A DNA stretch of 64,000 nt from Lichenostomus cassidix (lineage: Eukaryota; Chordata; Aves; Passeriformes; Meliphagidae): the NCBI GenBank assembly GCA_008360975.2, contig CM039179.1:61852666-61916665 (forward strand), in the 5' to 3' direction. The notes below the pieces were generated by a model. The model was not told the DNA's origin. It ran no database searches and was given only the letters and a program-made list of their open reading frames with translations. Position 1 is the stretch's first letter. Each line of letters starts with the position of its first letter. Positions 22,586 to 36,989 of this stretch are shown in pieces. Both the position numbers and the translations under genes were made by a program.

Positions 22586-25500
22586 TTGTTCTGCTCTCCA
22601 TAAAAGACTGTCAGGCTGTGCTGTCAAGCTTACTCTGTAATCATGCAAGATTTTGAGTCAGATATGAGTTTAAATGTTCTTTTGGATATACTTTTTCTTT
22701 AAAATGTTGTCTTTTTCTCCTGCCAAGTAAAATTAAAACTGGAGACTAAGCAAAGTATTTCTTCAAAGAAATGAATTTTTGGGGGTTTGTGTTAATCTTC
22801 TTATGGGAAAGACAATATAAATGCTGTTCTTTTTTATTTACAAACAAAAGGCAGCTCATCACGACTACTGTGTGAAGTGGAACTGGTAGTAATCGTGTAT
22901 TTTAAAAAAGAGACTCATTGGGTATTGGTCATCAATAAGAAAAGTAATTTTCTTTCCTCATTTCATGATAACTGGCAGTTATACCACAATGTTGTCTCCT
23001 ATTCCATGTTCCACAATATTGAGTGAAAGTTGCAACTTTCATGCTCTGTACTTCTTTCACATCTGATACAAGATTCATGAAGAGTCAGCAAATGCATTTG
23101 TTCAGTGGCAAGAAACTTTAATGGAAACCCTTTTTGCATCTGGTGATTTAAAAGCTGGAACTAGGTAGAAAATACTTGGTATATCCAAAATATGGGAAGT
23201 CCAGAATTGCAGGGACTGTGTTCTCTGTCAAGGTTGCCCAATTAAGACTTAGGCCACAAAAAGGTCAGGTGGGTGCTTATTTATTTATGACAGTCTTAAA
23301 ATAATTTATGTTTGTTTTATATGGTACTCATGAAAGTACAAATGGTACTGCATTTGAAAGTATGATGTATTAAAGTACAAAACACTGTAGTGTTGAGCTT
23401 TTTTCATTTTTTAAAAAATATTTTTAACCTGAATATTAGTTCATTGTATTCCTTTGTTTTCCATTGTAGCTTTGAAACTGTGAAAAGGGAGAAGGCTTCT
23501 GCCTTCATGATGGAGTTGCTAATTTTTCTGTACATCTTTTTACTTAGCTACAGAACACAGATTTTGTAGGGGTTGCTTCCTTGATAGATGAAAAGTACTT
23601 CTCCAGTTTCTTTCGTATAACAGCATTGGTGTTGGATTGCATAAACTATAACTTAACCTGTAGAGCTGATAATATTTGTGCTCCTGCAATCAAAATTCAG
23701 AGCTGTTTTGTCCATGTAAAGAAATGGATGTTTTCTTCTGTCTTCGTAGTGTATAGGTTGGTCTGTAGCTGAACTAATTAGTTTTAGTCAGTCCTGACTG
23801 CAAAGGGGTTGAAAACCAGTAGAAAATTCTTCATTTAACTATTTTGCTTATGGTGTTTTTTGGTGGTATTTTCTATTTTAGACTTGCTAACTGTATACTA
23901 AACTTGCAGGTTTTTGTTCAGCTGTAAAACATGTGAGGATTTTTTAAAATCAGTTTACCCCTTCTTGCATCTTAACAGAATTAACTGTTGTAATTATGGT
24001 GGCTTAGATTGTTTATACTGCATAACTGAGTTACCAGATGGATACAGACCATTCAGTACTTTTCTGGAACAGTTCATATCTCCAGGATAATCTATTTCAA
24101 ATACTTGAAGTTCTGCTAGCAGTGTAAATGTGAAATAGCAGTACAAATATTTGAACATGTTAAGATGAAAGGTCATATGCTTCAGATAGCGGAAGTGTGT
24201 GATCAGGTTAAAGCTGTAACTTTCCACCATATTTTAAAACAAAACAATCCACAAAGTTAGAGGAATGTGTGAGTGTTCAGTCAGAAAACATGGCGAACTT
24301 AAACTGTGTGGGTGTTAGTATGTCACTCAGTGCTGCTGTGGGAGATTGTCTGGTTCTTTGTCCCACAGAACAAGGGACTACTGTTAGTTTTATAGGATAA
24401 AAACAGACAAAAAGAAAAGCTAGGACCAAGCCCACTGGCTCCTTATCTTCTGTTAAGCACAGAAGTACTGTTTTTACACCTTCGTATCACTATGTTCAGC
24501 ATGAGGGAATAATGTACTTCTTATGTCTTGATGGTGAGCAAGGTTGTAGGTGGAGTGTGGAGTAGATCTATAGGAGTTGAGAGAAATTAAGTGAAACTGG
24601 GAGAACATGGTATAAGAGCAGAAGTGCTTGAGGGTTTTTCACATAAGGGTAACTAGTGCACTGATGCTTTACTGATTATTGCTGAGGTTGAACAGGAAGG
24701 ATGTGCTTGATTATGTGAGTCCTGATTTGGTGGGAGGAGAGGAAAAGACAAGGCAAGAGTTCAAACTACTTTAACACACTGATGTTAAATTGTTTTGGAA
24801 AGTTTCTACAGCACCCAGTGCGATTCTAAAACAAATCAGTGAATTGCTGACACAAGTATGCATCAGCCCTGGAGTTCTGGACCCTCACAGCACCTTCCCA
24901 CTAAAGCTGGCAGTTGCAAAGTGAGACATTCCTATATCCCCTATGTGTCCTTTATTACCAGAAAATGTAGATAGCGTTCTCAAAGTAGCCCAGTACCTGT
25001 TAACCATTTCCTTTTCTTGGGGGAATGGGATGTAGTGTTTGACCTCTACTCCTTGACAAAGCATAGGGATAAGTAACACTTCTAGCTTTGGAGGTTGGTT
25101 ACTTATCCTCCAAACTTTATTGAGAAGTTTAAGTGTTTGGTGGGTTTTCCAAAAATCCAGCTCTGTGTGTATGTATGTGTAGTGGGTGGGTTTAAGTAGA
25201 TATTCAGCATCAAATCTATAAATTAGTGTTTCTAAAACCATTTTTTTCTTTAAATATTTAAACATCTGATATTAAAGTTATTATTAACCTGCTATCATAG
25301 GAGGAAATCTTCAGTCGGCAGAGGAATAGATGGCTATAAAACAAATGAAGTAATCCCCTTTCTTGGCTTTCAGACTGTTTACATATGTGGCATTACAGCA
25401 AAAATATAATGGTGAAGATGGTGTTGGAAAACATAAGTCTAGACTAGATTGCTAAATGAGTTTCCTCAGTTTTTGTTCTGGCACTTCTGCTTCTGAAAAC

Positions 25501-25777
25501 CATATGGTACATTATCAAGTTCCAGCTTGCTTTGTTTTTGCCTTGCTGCTGAAAATCAAGTCTAGAACTGCAATATATTTCATGATCTCTTCCTCTACAA
25601 GAAAAAGAATCTGTATTAAAAGTTGTTTAACAACATATAGTGTTATAAATGTTCTCATTGCTTTCCATATTGTGCTGTTTTCCTTTCTTTTATCTGTGCT
25701 TTGATTTTGATTTCACTGGACAGAGTATGTGCATGGCTGTTTCTGTCCTTTTTGGTTGAGTTTTTTCATTCTTCTCC

Positions 25778-25807
25778 TTTTTTTTTTTTTTTTGTGTGTG
25801 TGTGTGT
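25778..25807. repeat. (T)n(GT)n microsatellite
   Basis: Sixteen T residues are followed by about seven GT units. It is a typical length-variable simple repeat. Confidence 0.9.
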
Positions 25808-27111
25808 TTACTTCCCCTTTGGCTCTATTGAATTAGCAAATACATCTAACTTCTCATTTTGGAGGTTCACTGAAGTTTGTTTTAGTTGACAATTATTCTT
25901 CCATTCTTCAGTGACTTCATAGCATTGAAGTGTAGCAGAACTGTGTTTGCTGGAACCGTTGGAACTCTCAGGTGTGCAGTGTGCAATGCTTCAATGCCAG
26001 CTATGGAAGCTCATTATCAAGCTGTATTTTTCCCCAGGATTGATTAGTACTTTTGTGTAGCAACCATCGCTGGAAAATACATAATCAAATTTATATGAGA
26101 CATTCTGTATACAAAAAAAAAATTTCCATGGAAGTTTTTAACTGGTTGTTTGCTATGATTTTAAAAAAATATAACATCACAAAAAAAGCTAAAAATATGT
26201 GAGTTTTGATGACTCAGGTTTAGTAGATCCTTCCTCTGTCCAACTTAATAATATTTTTTTGTTAGGAAGGGTGAAGTTTTTTCTTAGTTAAGTGTAATTT
26301 TTTTTTTGCCTTAGAGATCAGAATATTTTGTAATTTATTTAAACTGTATTCTTGATTGCAGATGCATTGAAAACTTGCTTTCAATTTCCTAGAAGAAGCC
26401 ATCATCCTCAGCAGAAAGTGAGGATTCAGAATTCTTTGATGTATAGTAATGTATGAATACTATGCTGCTTTTGGTCAGCAGAAAGCAGCACCAGATTTAT
26501 TGCACAATTTATACTACCATTCAGATATATTTATTTTTATATTTGCTGTTTGAAAATAGACACAGAAACAAGAGTGAAGGCTGTGTAGTTCATAGCCTTT
26601 TCTACTTCTATTTGGTGTGAAAATGCATGGAATAAAGCAGTCTCATAAAACTTTTCAGTAATCTTCCTTTCTCTCTAAAATGTCTGTTTTCATGTGCATG
26701 ATATGAATGCTAGATTAATTTTGGTCTCTGATACAGTAGATTCCTCCCAAGATACTCGAGTCATTCAGCCCCTGTTGAAGTAATCTGTTCAGAAACTGAC
26801 ATTTGGGAGAATCGGATGACACGTGAAAACTGGATTCCATGTCAGTCACTGTAGGTTGCTAATATAGTCCATAGGGAGAAATAAGCATGTCCAGAAGATG
26901 ATCTCTTTCATGGTGTAGGAAGGTGACCAAAGATCTATAATTTTTTTTTCCTCTTTTGTATGAGGTGAGAGGGTGCAAATTTCCTGGAGCTATAAGCATT
27001 GAGGTAGTTCAGTTCTTCTCTGCAGTCTGCTGCAAGTGGGTCTGGTTCCTGGGTCTGTGTGCTCCTCTATCAGTAAGGTTTGGAATGGTATAGTTAGTCC
27101 TAAGCAGTGTC

Positions 27112-27205
27112 CTGGACTCAGGCATGTCCTCATCTCTCCCTTTCTCTGTGCCATGGGACACTTCATGAGTGCTGAGTAAGCCACGACCTGAATGCCTGAG
27201 TCCAA
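27112..27205. repeat. Inverted repeat with 13-bp perfect arms
   Basis: TGGACTCAGGCAT at 27113-27125 is repeated as its exact reverse complement, ATGCCTGAGTCCA, at 27192-27204, separated by 66 bp. Pairing does not extend clearly inward, so a canonical microRNA hairpin is unlikely. It may be the end of an old repeat or a chance palindrome. Confidence 0.6.
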
Positions 27206-27398
27206 GACCTACAAAGTGTTTACCTATGTTTCCTCAGAAGACAGATAGTGTAACCTCTGTGTAAGTTGTGACAAAAATGTAACTTCTTTGCAACGTCAAT
27301 TTTTAGTTGCAGAAACTCCACTCTTAAAATATGTGAGAATTATACACTTGGCAAACAAATAATCTGAGGTACATCCTCTGCTGCCTGAAACCTCTTTT

Positions 27399-27545
27399 TT
27401 CCCTAGAAAGCATTTCTTTACTGAGAGGGTGGTTAAATGCACAAACAGGTTTTCTAGAGTTGTGGCCAAAGTCCAAAACCTGTCAGTATTTTAAGAGGAT
27501 CATCATAGTTCCCTTCCAGCTAAAATAATCTGCCATATTCTGTTC
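27399..27545 (+). mobile_element. CR1 3'-end fragment
   Basis: Sense CR1 3' text can be followed: AGCATTTCTTTACTGAGAGG, GTGGTTAAATGCACAAACAG, AACCTGTCAGTATTTTAAGA and CCCTTCCAGCTAAAATAATC, ending near CATATTCTGTT, which corresponds to the terminal ATTCT-type repeat. An internal deletion brings the FKR-coding end next to the 3' UTR end. Confidence 0.85.
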
Positions 27546-30500
27546 CCTGGAGATTGAGATTTAGCCATAACTGGGTAAAGTCCATCTAGCCCTCTATGTA
27601 TTACAGAATTATGCACTTTATAGAGCTGCCAGAATGACATTCTCTAGAAACAGATGAGTCAGATAGACTATACTTTACACACTATAGCAAAAAAATGGCC
27701 CTTGGCTTTAATTTTTCTCCCTTTGTTTTTCAAGTGGAGGAGAAAATACATGGAAAAGGCTTGGGGTTGTAGAGATTTCTCCCACCAAGCCCTTGGCCAT
27801 TGCTAAGTCTTTCCAATCTGATCTAATTGAGATGTATCCTTTAGTTTCTCTTCAGCTCAAGTTTGTATTGTCACAGTGTTTTGATATACAGTGATGCCCA
27901 GATTTACACAAAACTGGGTATATAGGGTACTTTATCAGGGTAAAAAAGGCTACTTTAGAAGTGATACTGAAATTCTTAACCTTTGATTTTTTTTTTTTTT
28001 AAAATTAAATGCTCTTTCAAATAACTAGAAAACACTTCTCCCTTTGGCACTTCATTTTGTGCTCTGTTTAGGGTAAAAAGTTAAACACATCCATCAGCCT
28101 TAACTATTCAGTAAACAGGAATCTGAGCTGTCAGAAGCAATGTTGGAGAATATAAAATTCTCTTCCAGTCCATAATACATTTGGACTGTTGCAAATAGGT
28201 GGATTAATCAGGGAAGATGCCTACTGAGGGGACCAGCTCCTGTGAAGTATTAGCTGAAACCTTAGTTAGCCATTGCTACCCATTTGCTGTGCATTGTGAG
28301 CGCTGTTTCTCATCCACTTTTGCTTAGCATTGTGAAACTGAATTCCTGCAGACTTCAAACAACAAATCATGAAATGAGAATAATCTGATTGAAGTCTTCC
28401 AGTTTTTATTTTTAGAGGTTGATGTATCTAAGCCCTGGCCATGAGTAGATGCCTCAGAAAGTTCTAGAGTTCAGTGACTGCCCCTAACACTGCTTCTTTC
28501 TAACTCCCTGTAAACAAGGATTAGCTTCAAACTTTGAAGCCCAAATGTTTGTCTGTTGCATTATCCAGATTCCTTGAAACACTGCTGTTATCCTTATGTT
28601 TATACTTTTGCTGATTTAAAGATACAATAGTGGTATTATTTTAAGTAGCAAATTTTCTGGGCACTATCTGCTAACCACAGACGGTGTCAATGCTAATGAG
28701 ACAGATTGAGTTTGCTGTAAATGAGACAAACAAAACTTTGCTTAGGCAAGCTGTGAGAACTGAGAATGCAAAAGAGAAGAGGCAAACAAAGCAGAAGCAA
28801 GTAGATCAAAATTGTAAGTATTTTTTAATAATAAAGAATGAGACAGACACCTGTGGAACATACACTGACTGGCACTGTTCTGTGTGGACACTAACAAGTC
28901 TTGAACATTCATTAGTGACATTTGATGCAGATTTTAACATTTAACTTTTACTGGTTGTTCTCAGAAAACTTTGTATTTTTATAAAACAAGGCTAAAAATC
29001 ATCTTTGCCTGCCCTTCTCAGTGATCAGCTTTTTCAGCTGATCATCCTCCGTGTGAAGGGAAGGAGGAGAAACACAAGTATAGTAAGAATTTTAAAAACT
29101 TTTCATAAATAAATTTGCTTTCTAGGAAAAAAATCACCAGTTCTCAGATCCTTCCAACCTGCCTTTCTACAAAAAGCAATGAAAGCTCATTGAAATCTAT
29201 AGTTTTTGAATGCCAGTGCCAATGAACAGTCTTGTCAGCTTTCCAATCTCCCTGTTTCCAGTTGCTTCTATGGATATTCTGTCATAGCACAATCAGTAGT
29301 ACTGTCTTTATCTTCTAACAATGGTTAAAGATGAAATATTTGCTGATTTTATTATCTCTCAGGTGTCTTTTAGAAAAGTGTTGCAGAATTGCTTAGTCTG
29401 TCCAATGAAAATACAGGCCTTAGGACCATGTCACTGAAAAGATAACTTCTTTCACTCGCTTTTTCCAAACATGCAGCTACTATCTGCATAAGCTGAAAAA
29501 GTTTGGATTGTATTTGGTTTTTCAAAATCCCAAGCATGTAAGTTGCTACTGTAACATTATGTAACAATTCTGTATTAATTTCCACTCTAGTCCTGAAACC
29601 CAAGATTAGTTAATGGCCTTTACTACCCATATCTTTATTATTCTTCATGAACAAAGTTTTAACCTCTAAATCTAGAGCAGTTAGATCCTTATATTCAGTA
29701 CTAGCAGATGCTAGGGTAGAGAAATGTGTAGTCATGGGAAACCTGTAAATTGTAATTTGCTCAAATAAATACAGTGGAAAATAGAAGATTAAGAACTTTA
29801 GTGTTAAGAGTATTGCATCATGTTATTTGGACAAAGATCAAAGTCTATAGAATGCTTCTGTAAATAATGCTGAGAAGCCTGTTTTTATCTGTCATTGATA
29901 CTAAAACCAGAAGACATTCCTTTTCCTTATAGATAACACAGAAATGTTGTGTGCCGATTCTGCTATGAATTGATATGGTACAATACAAAGTTTAACCTAA
30001 AGTTTTCAAAACTCTTTATTGCTTAGTAGCCAATGTGAATGGGGAGAGAGGAAGCTTTTAGTAAGTTTAAAAGAAGATGGAAGACAAAAAAATCTTATGA
30101 AAGATGACTTTAAGAAAGAAGTACTTGGAAGTAACACTTCACAACCATGAAATTCCTAAGCCTTTGGCAATTTAAAACAATTTAAGGTACTGTTTTAATT
30201 TAGTATTTGTTACTGATGTGTTAGGTGTTCCCATTTAATAATCATATACTCTCTGTAATACCTGTTACATAGATATTTTGCATTTTTCCATTTAATGTGT
30301 GTTTTAAGCAATAGTGGGCTTGATTATGGAAAAGAGTAGTTCATAGCCTCATTAGCCTTGTTATGATATAAGCAGCAGATTTTGAATACATTATCAATGG
30401 AAAAACAACTTGTGCTGTGTTTGTAACTGACATCACCTTAGCTCGACCACAGATGTGATTCCATCTGGCAATTTCTGTGCTGCTAATGAATAACAACACT

Positions 30501-31822
30501 CAAGTCTTGCAGTATTCTTTGATCAGTAGCATGTAGGAACTTACAAATACTGCTGGACTAGTCCTGCAAATGGGAACTCTGGCATAGATGAGGTGACAAA
30601 CCCACAAATCACAGAAAGTCTGTGTGGGAGCCACAGCAGCATTAGTATCTTGAGTCTTTGTCTAGTTTTCCCTGTTTATTGGACCACACTCTGTGGAGCC
30701 AACCTAGATGTAATGATTTTCCTTGTAACAAAAGATGGGTGGGAAAACATCTCCTTCGAAAACTAAAAGTAGGTGGTTTTAATAATAAAATTACACTGGA
30801 TATGAATAACTGATACTTTTTGCCTAGAAAGCTTTTACTTGGTAAATAATTTTGTGCTGGTCAAATGTTAGGAATATGACTTGAAGTTAAAAGAATGGAA
30901 AGTTACTATATTTTATTGTGAGTAGACTGTAGTTTTGTCTCCTTTTATGTAAAAGTCTGTGTGTTTGTACACTTACTTATTACCTTTGAAGACATTACTG
31001 TCCCAGTAATGTTAGAATTTTTTTATACCTTAGACAACATCTAATCTGTAATCTCATGTTGTTGCATTCCAAGTACTGAAACAATTTCAAAGCAGTTTCC
31101 TATATCTTGTCTGCCTATAGGTTAGGGTTTAAGCCAGTGATGGATAAGTGGTATTTGAAGTAATCTCTCTCAAGAAGAGAGGGATGTGTGTTTTGCCCTG
31201 TGTATCTGTCTTTCTTCACCTTCAGGTGAGGGTGTGCCAGTGGTTCCCTACTGGTGTTGGGATTAAAAACCACAGATGTGAGATTGCCAGAAAACAATAT
31301 TGGATGTTTTCAGTTTAGGTCTTAAGTGGACACTAATAGAGGGGAACCATCTTTGCCAGCTATCTGAAATGTCTTTAATATTTAACAAAAGATACTTCTA
31401 TCTGTAGTATTATTTAGGGCAGACATATGTAAATTATAAAGCAAAGTTTGGAAACATACTTCTTTCTTTTCATGTCTCTTAGTAAATGCATGGTATAAAG
31501 TAACACAGTATTTGAGAGAGTGTATTAGAATCCAGTTGATTATTTGATTGCTGTATCTTCTTATTCTTTTACAAAGTATTTTTTTCTCCCTTCTTTCTGG
31601 CTTACTTGCAAAATGAAGTCATAAGCTGTATCACAGATTATAAAGTCAGAAGTTGGTTCATTCTGAGTTAGTATATCCTATCTTGGAATCAGGAGGCTAA
31701 ATTAAAAAGGCAGTTATAAAACGGCATATATTTGGAAGCTTTGTTCTCTTAAACCCGAACCTTCTGTTGACTGACGTTAGATGATCCAGAAGCAGATGCT
31801 GCAGCAGCTATTTGTTGATTTA

Positions 31823-31836
31823 GTTGCTATGGTGAC
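31823..31836 (+). promoter_or_regulatory. RFX X-box-like site in intron 2
   Basis: GTTGCTATGGTGAC fits the X-box consensus RYYNYY-N(1-3)-RRNRAC at every position. It lies in a moderately complex stretch (31740-31900). RFX factors act in ciliated and male germ cells, which would fit the known germ-cell role of FNDC3A, but binding is not shown. Confidence 0.4.
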
Positions 31837-32651
31837 ATGATACATTCATGTACAGCAGGAAGCTCACTGTACGTTGGCTAATTTGATAGGAAGGAAGGCT
31901 TGAGGTAGGTATTGCTGACTATATTGTTAATTGATCCTACCTTTCACATCCTGCCTCCACATGCTTCGTGGATGCACAGCTAGAGAGGAGGGTGAAGGGA
32001 GACACTCCTGCGTGGCGTTCAGGTTCAGGTGCCCTGTTAACAGGAGGGGGGGCAGTGTTCAACACATCACCGAAGATTACCTCAGTATTAAGTGAATGGA
32101 ACAGATTGGAGCAGCTGGAGTGGTGACTGGTGAATCTTCCTTCATCCTTTGTCACTGTGGTAGCACCAGTTGAATGAGAGAAATAAAAGGATGCGAGCAA
32201 CAGTAAGTCAAAGTGCTAAGGCTTTTGAAATGGGTTATGAGATAAAGCATGTCACTAATTAACATCTTGATTGGAGCTATTAGTGGAGAAAAATGTAATT
32301 GTTCTGAATACGTGCCCTAATGACAGAGCATAAATGTGGCTCTGCCTGGAAGTTGTGTTTTATTATATGCACCCTTTTCTAGAAATACACCCTTTTATAA
32401 TGTTGTTGCAGACAGACTGTTAAAGATACAGTGTACATCTTATAAAGAGCTTGGCTGTACCACCCTCTTAACAGGTTCAGTGTTTTAAAATTTTAGAAGT
32501 CAGAATGACCAAGAGTGTTAGCTACAATGTTTTCCTAAATTTGAAAAATATTCAAAAATTAATCAGCCTTTGTTCTTTTGGGTAAAAATCTAATCATGAG
32601 TACTGCTGAGCTAATTTCAGTTGCAGTATTTTTACACAAACCACTGCTGTC

Positions 32652-32666
32652 TTTTTTTTTTTTTTT
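32652..32666. repeat. T homopolymer tract
   Basis: A run of 15 T interrupts otherwise unremarkable intron sequence. There is no adjacent repeat of which it could be the tail. Confidence 0.9.
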
Positions 32667-32810
32667 CCCATATTGTTGTGTATTAGTAGTGTATTTAGAA
32701 ATATGATTTTGGTGAAGTCTTTCCATGATTTTTGCTGACAATTTTTTGCTACTGACTCAGTACCTGTAATCATATAATGCTAAATATAGATGTTTTAAGA
32801 TTACTAATGA

Positions 32811-32863
32811 ACAAAACAAAAAAAAAAAAGAAAGAAAAAAGAAAAAACAAACAAAAAAAAAAC
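32811..32863. repeat. A-rich low-complexity tract
   Basis: About 50 bases consist almost entirely of A with scattered C and G (AAAC and AAAG units). No polyadenylated retrosequence can be recognised beside it. Confidence 0.9.
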
Positions 32864-35800
32864 CCAAGCCTGAAACTCTCTTCTCTTTCCTAGTAAAACA
32901 CATCAGAAAAATAGTATTGTTTCAGCTAGTATGGAAATGGTTTGTGATTCGATTATCTTTAAATTACGGTTTTAAAGGTCTAAGCAAACATTTTGGAACA
33001 CTTTACCCTGCTGCTTTTTAGGAAGTTTGTTCATGGGGAAAAAAAGAAACAAAACTTCTCATAGCCCCCAAAAACACACACATCCCCCAAAACCACTCCA
33101 GAATGAGGGAAAAGCAAAACTCTGTTTTTTAGTAATGCTGTTTTGCTCCAGCTTGTAATATTTCTTGTTGTACAGGAACCGTCACTTACTATATGGTTAC
33201 ATTTAGGGGTGCTTTGACCACAATTGTAATGTAACATAATCTTATTTCTTCATTTTATATATTTAATATTAGCAATTACTAAAATTAATGTACCATGTTC
33301 TAGCTACTCTGCCCCCTCCAGTTTCTCCTTCACGTCTTACTTCCCCACATTTTTTAGTAGTTTGTGTATGCCAGGCTAGGAATCAGCTTTGTTGCTAAAG
33401 GATTGCTTATGTTGTTTGTTTGTTACAATATATTTAGTGGCATATCTATTAGCATTCTAGTTATATATATTCAGAGGCTTTTAATTTGGCTGGCAAATTT
33501 GTCCCAGATTTCACTCATTCTGGAAAAATATGTAAATTAACAAAGCGTAACTAACTTCTTTTAGAGGAAGATACAAAGTAACACATTAGGTTCCTTTCCC
33601 CTTCAGAGTGAGGTGGTGGATGGCTGGGGAGAGAGAAGGACTCAAAATGCCCCTTTACACTGAAATTCAGTTTGGTTCCTTTGGTTTTCTTGCCTTTGTG
33701 GCTGTAGTCAGTGCTAGCCTATGCAGAGGACAGAGTGCCAGTTCTTATATGGGCTTATCCCACAACTTCACATGACACAAATGTTTAATCTATTTTGGTT
33801 TCTTTAGCCTCAGTCAGGATTAAAAAAACTTAAACCTTTTTTTCTCCTTCAGGAGTCTGATAGTTCTTGGTACTGAAGGATGGGTTTGAGAGCCAAGATA
33901 TTCTGGAGACAGAACAAACTTGATTTATTTTTCTTTATTGCAAATACAAAAATCTTTCTCATATCCCAGTAACTCTAAAATTACAGTTTTCGTCTTTCAG
34001 CTAACACTTAGCTGGGTTGGAATAATTCTGTAGGTACTAGGAAAGTTATATTTTTTTAATGAGGTATATTCAATAGTTAATACTTCTTCTACAGACAGAG
34101 AAGCTTTTATGTATAAAAGCATTTATTTGGCCAACACTGTTTGTTACACACCAGAAAAGATCTGAAAATGTGGCTGTGAATGCCAAAATTGTAAACGAAG
34201 TTTTATTGTATCTGACTTCAATCTCTTGATGTTTGTGCTGGCTTAGAAGAATCAGAAACTGTTTCAGTCAGTCCTGTGCTTTTAGAAATACAGGTATTAT
34301 TTGAACTGTGGCTCTAAAATGTGTAATACTTAAGACCTTCATTATGTGGTAAGGGTAAGTTAAACTCTCTTCCATAAAGTTTATTCAAATCTGATCTGCA
34401 AAAAAATTCCCCCAGTTAGGAAGATCCTCATAACTTTATGGAGCCGTGTGAAGGAGAAGGTTAACAAATGTCTTAATTTTGGATTCATTTTGTTTTGTGT
34501 CTGTGTGAAAGAGTATCTAGTATGCTTCTAAACACAATCATTTGTTGTTTGGATGTTGGTTTGTTTTGTTGTGGATTTTTTGGATTTTGGTTTTTGTTTT
34601 TCTTTCCACTTTGGACTAAATTTAAACTTTTAGAACCTAAATAATAAATTTAAAGTGTTATTAATATTTTGAATATGTAGGGGTTTTATACAATAAAATC
34701 TCTTTTGCCTTTCAGGTCCACTGCATGTATGTAATTGATAAAAATGGAAAAGTAATTCTGAGATACGAGGAGTTTTTGACTGGCTGTATTGTGTGTATTT
34801 ATTTAGGGAGGAAGCTTAGCTCTTCAACCTTTTAAATTTTGAGACCTGCTTTTACACATGTATAATGATGAGCAAAAGAGAGATGTGTCAAACTTGCTGT
34901 GAGATCTTTTGAAGTTAGCTTTTAGAGCCCTTCAATTTATTTCATTATTTACTTATCAGTTTTTTTTTTCCCCTCCATGGGGACAAAAATAGTTTGGACT
35001 TCTAATTGTATTTACAGTTGCTGCTATGGAAAGATGTTGCCTTAAAACAGTGAAGATGTTGATGCTTAGGGATTAGTCCTAATCTGGTTTTGTTTTGCTG
35101 CTCTACAAGTCTTTCACCTCATCTAGGCTCCTTTTCAGGATGAATCCAGTTTTGATATTAGTATTTTATAATAATACCTGTTGGTTTATGTTTCCATCTT
35201 TCTTACTAACCACCTGATGGAGACCAGGTATTAATTGTGCAAGGCTATTTATAGTTTGTCACTTTTTTTTCCACTGAAAGTACCAGGGAAGCTTTTTACT
35301 TCATGGTGCAATATAAATACACATTCATGATGGTGCCACAAGTCTAATGCTGCCTTTCTTTTCTGTCAGGTAGCTGAAATTATTTTGAAAACTGTCAATC
35401 TCCTGGTACACCACTACTTCTGTTAGGAGGATGGAAGTTCAGGTAGAGAAGCTTGTAGAAGTGCATATCTTACAGAATGAAGGGTTGGTTTTAATTGTTA
35501 TTTCAGTGGAGTTAATGGGTTTTTTGGCCTTAATTAGTGTGCAAAAAAAACCATATTCAAAACAAGATTAGCTAGCTCTGTTGTAAGTTCCATTCTGCCC
35601 CTCGCTGTGCTCCAGTGGGGAAATACATTAACTGTGTGTTCGTCTGGCACGAGCAAGATCTTGGGTTGCTTGTGAAAGTATTCTGTATACCAAAAGACAA
35701 GGATTAATGAGATATAAATCAGCTATATTTTGTATTGTTGCTATTTTGCTTTTGAAAGGCACTGCTGTGACCATACTGGCGGAGTGAAATACCTCTAAGG

Positions 35801-36989
35801 ATCTTATTTTGGTTTCTGCAGCCTCTGCTCCTTGCTGATAAAAATTACTTCTAGACCTTTATGGAGATAAGTGTTAACATTTGGCCTTAAATTTTTCCTT
35901 TCTTTGGAGCAGCCTGCTGAGTCAATGTGGCTGCAGCTCTGCCTTGCACAGATCTCTCTTCCACCTTTTGTTGCTTGTATTCTTAGTCTTACAGGGGTTT
36001 TTTTATGACTGCAGCCATTTTTATCAAATTCATTTCTTCTGTGTTAGAAATAAGCTGAAGACTTGAAAAAAACATTAAACTCCTTTCCTGTTCAGTCTGC
36101 ACAAACATCCTGTAGTTTCTCTTGCAGATAGTGAAGAGTTTACTGAATAAAAATAACTAACATAGAGCATTCTCCTCTTTGAACATTTGTACTTCCATTG
36201 ATTCTTTAGATGAAAGATCTAAATACTTTCCATCCTACTCACACTGATGTAGTAATAAATCCTATATGAGATCTTAAGCTACAAAAATTTAAAGATAATT
36301 GTGTCTGTTGATTATACTATGTCCAAGTCAATGTTGGTTATCTCTGTAGGATATGATCATACTACTTGATTTACAATAAAATTATATTTTCATTTGGAAT
36401 TCTTTAGGGAGAGAAATGTTATAGAACATTTTTATATAAGAATTGTTGTATTCCAAGAGTGTAGTTGCCACATACAACCAGCTCAAATTGTGATTTAAGG
36501 TGAAGAATAGATTTTCAAAACCCCTCAAGAATGTGTTGCTTATTTAGTCCTTCAAAAATGCAAAATATTGTAATGCTTGTTTCAGGCTACTGTCAGTAAT
36601 TGTTTATATATTAATAATTTAAGTGTTCACTGAATGCTCATGGAAACTGAGGCTAAGTGTAAAATGTAAAACTGTAGTGAAACAAGTCAGTTTTAGTAAA
36701 TCTTGTCTTGCAAACTGCCTGCTAAGAATAATCTCAAGAACAGTTTTCAGTTTTGTATGGGCCTATATTGTGCTCAGGACTACCATAGCATATTCATTAT
36801 TGCAGGTGACTGTTCCAGCACCTGGGAATGTTCCCAAGTAATGCTTACTTTTCTAATGTAGATGTGGGTTTAGGTATCACTGGTGTGGTCAAGGCAATGT
36901 GGCACATCTCCCAGGAGAGATCTGAATTATTAAGACCTCTCAGCTTGCAGACTGGGTACAAAGACATGGGAATTGCCAAGGTTTAAAAA

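Noticed and set aside
24885..25265. 126-codon minus-strand ORF in intron 2
   Set aside because: No family resemblance, no start or promoter context, and a length possible by chance in 64 kb.
27112..27205. microRNA hairpin at the 13-bp inverted repeat
   Set aside because: Pairing stops after the outer arms and the interior does not form a continuous stem.
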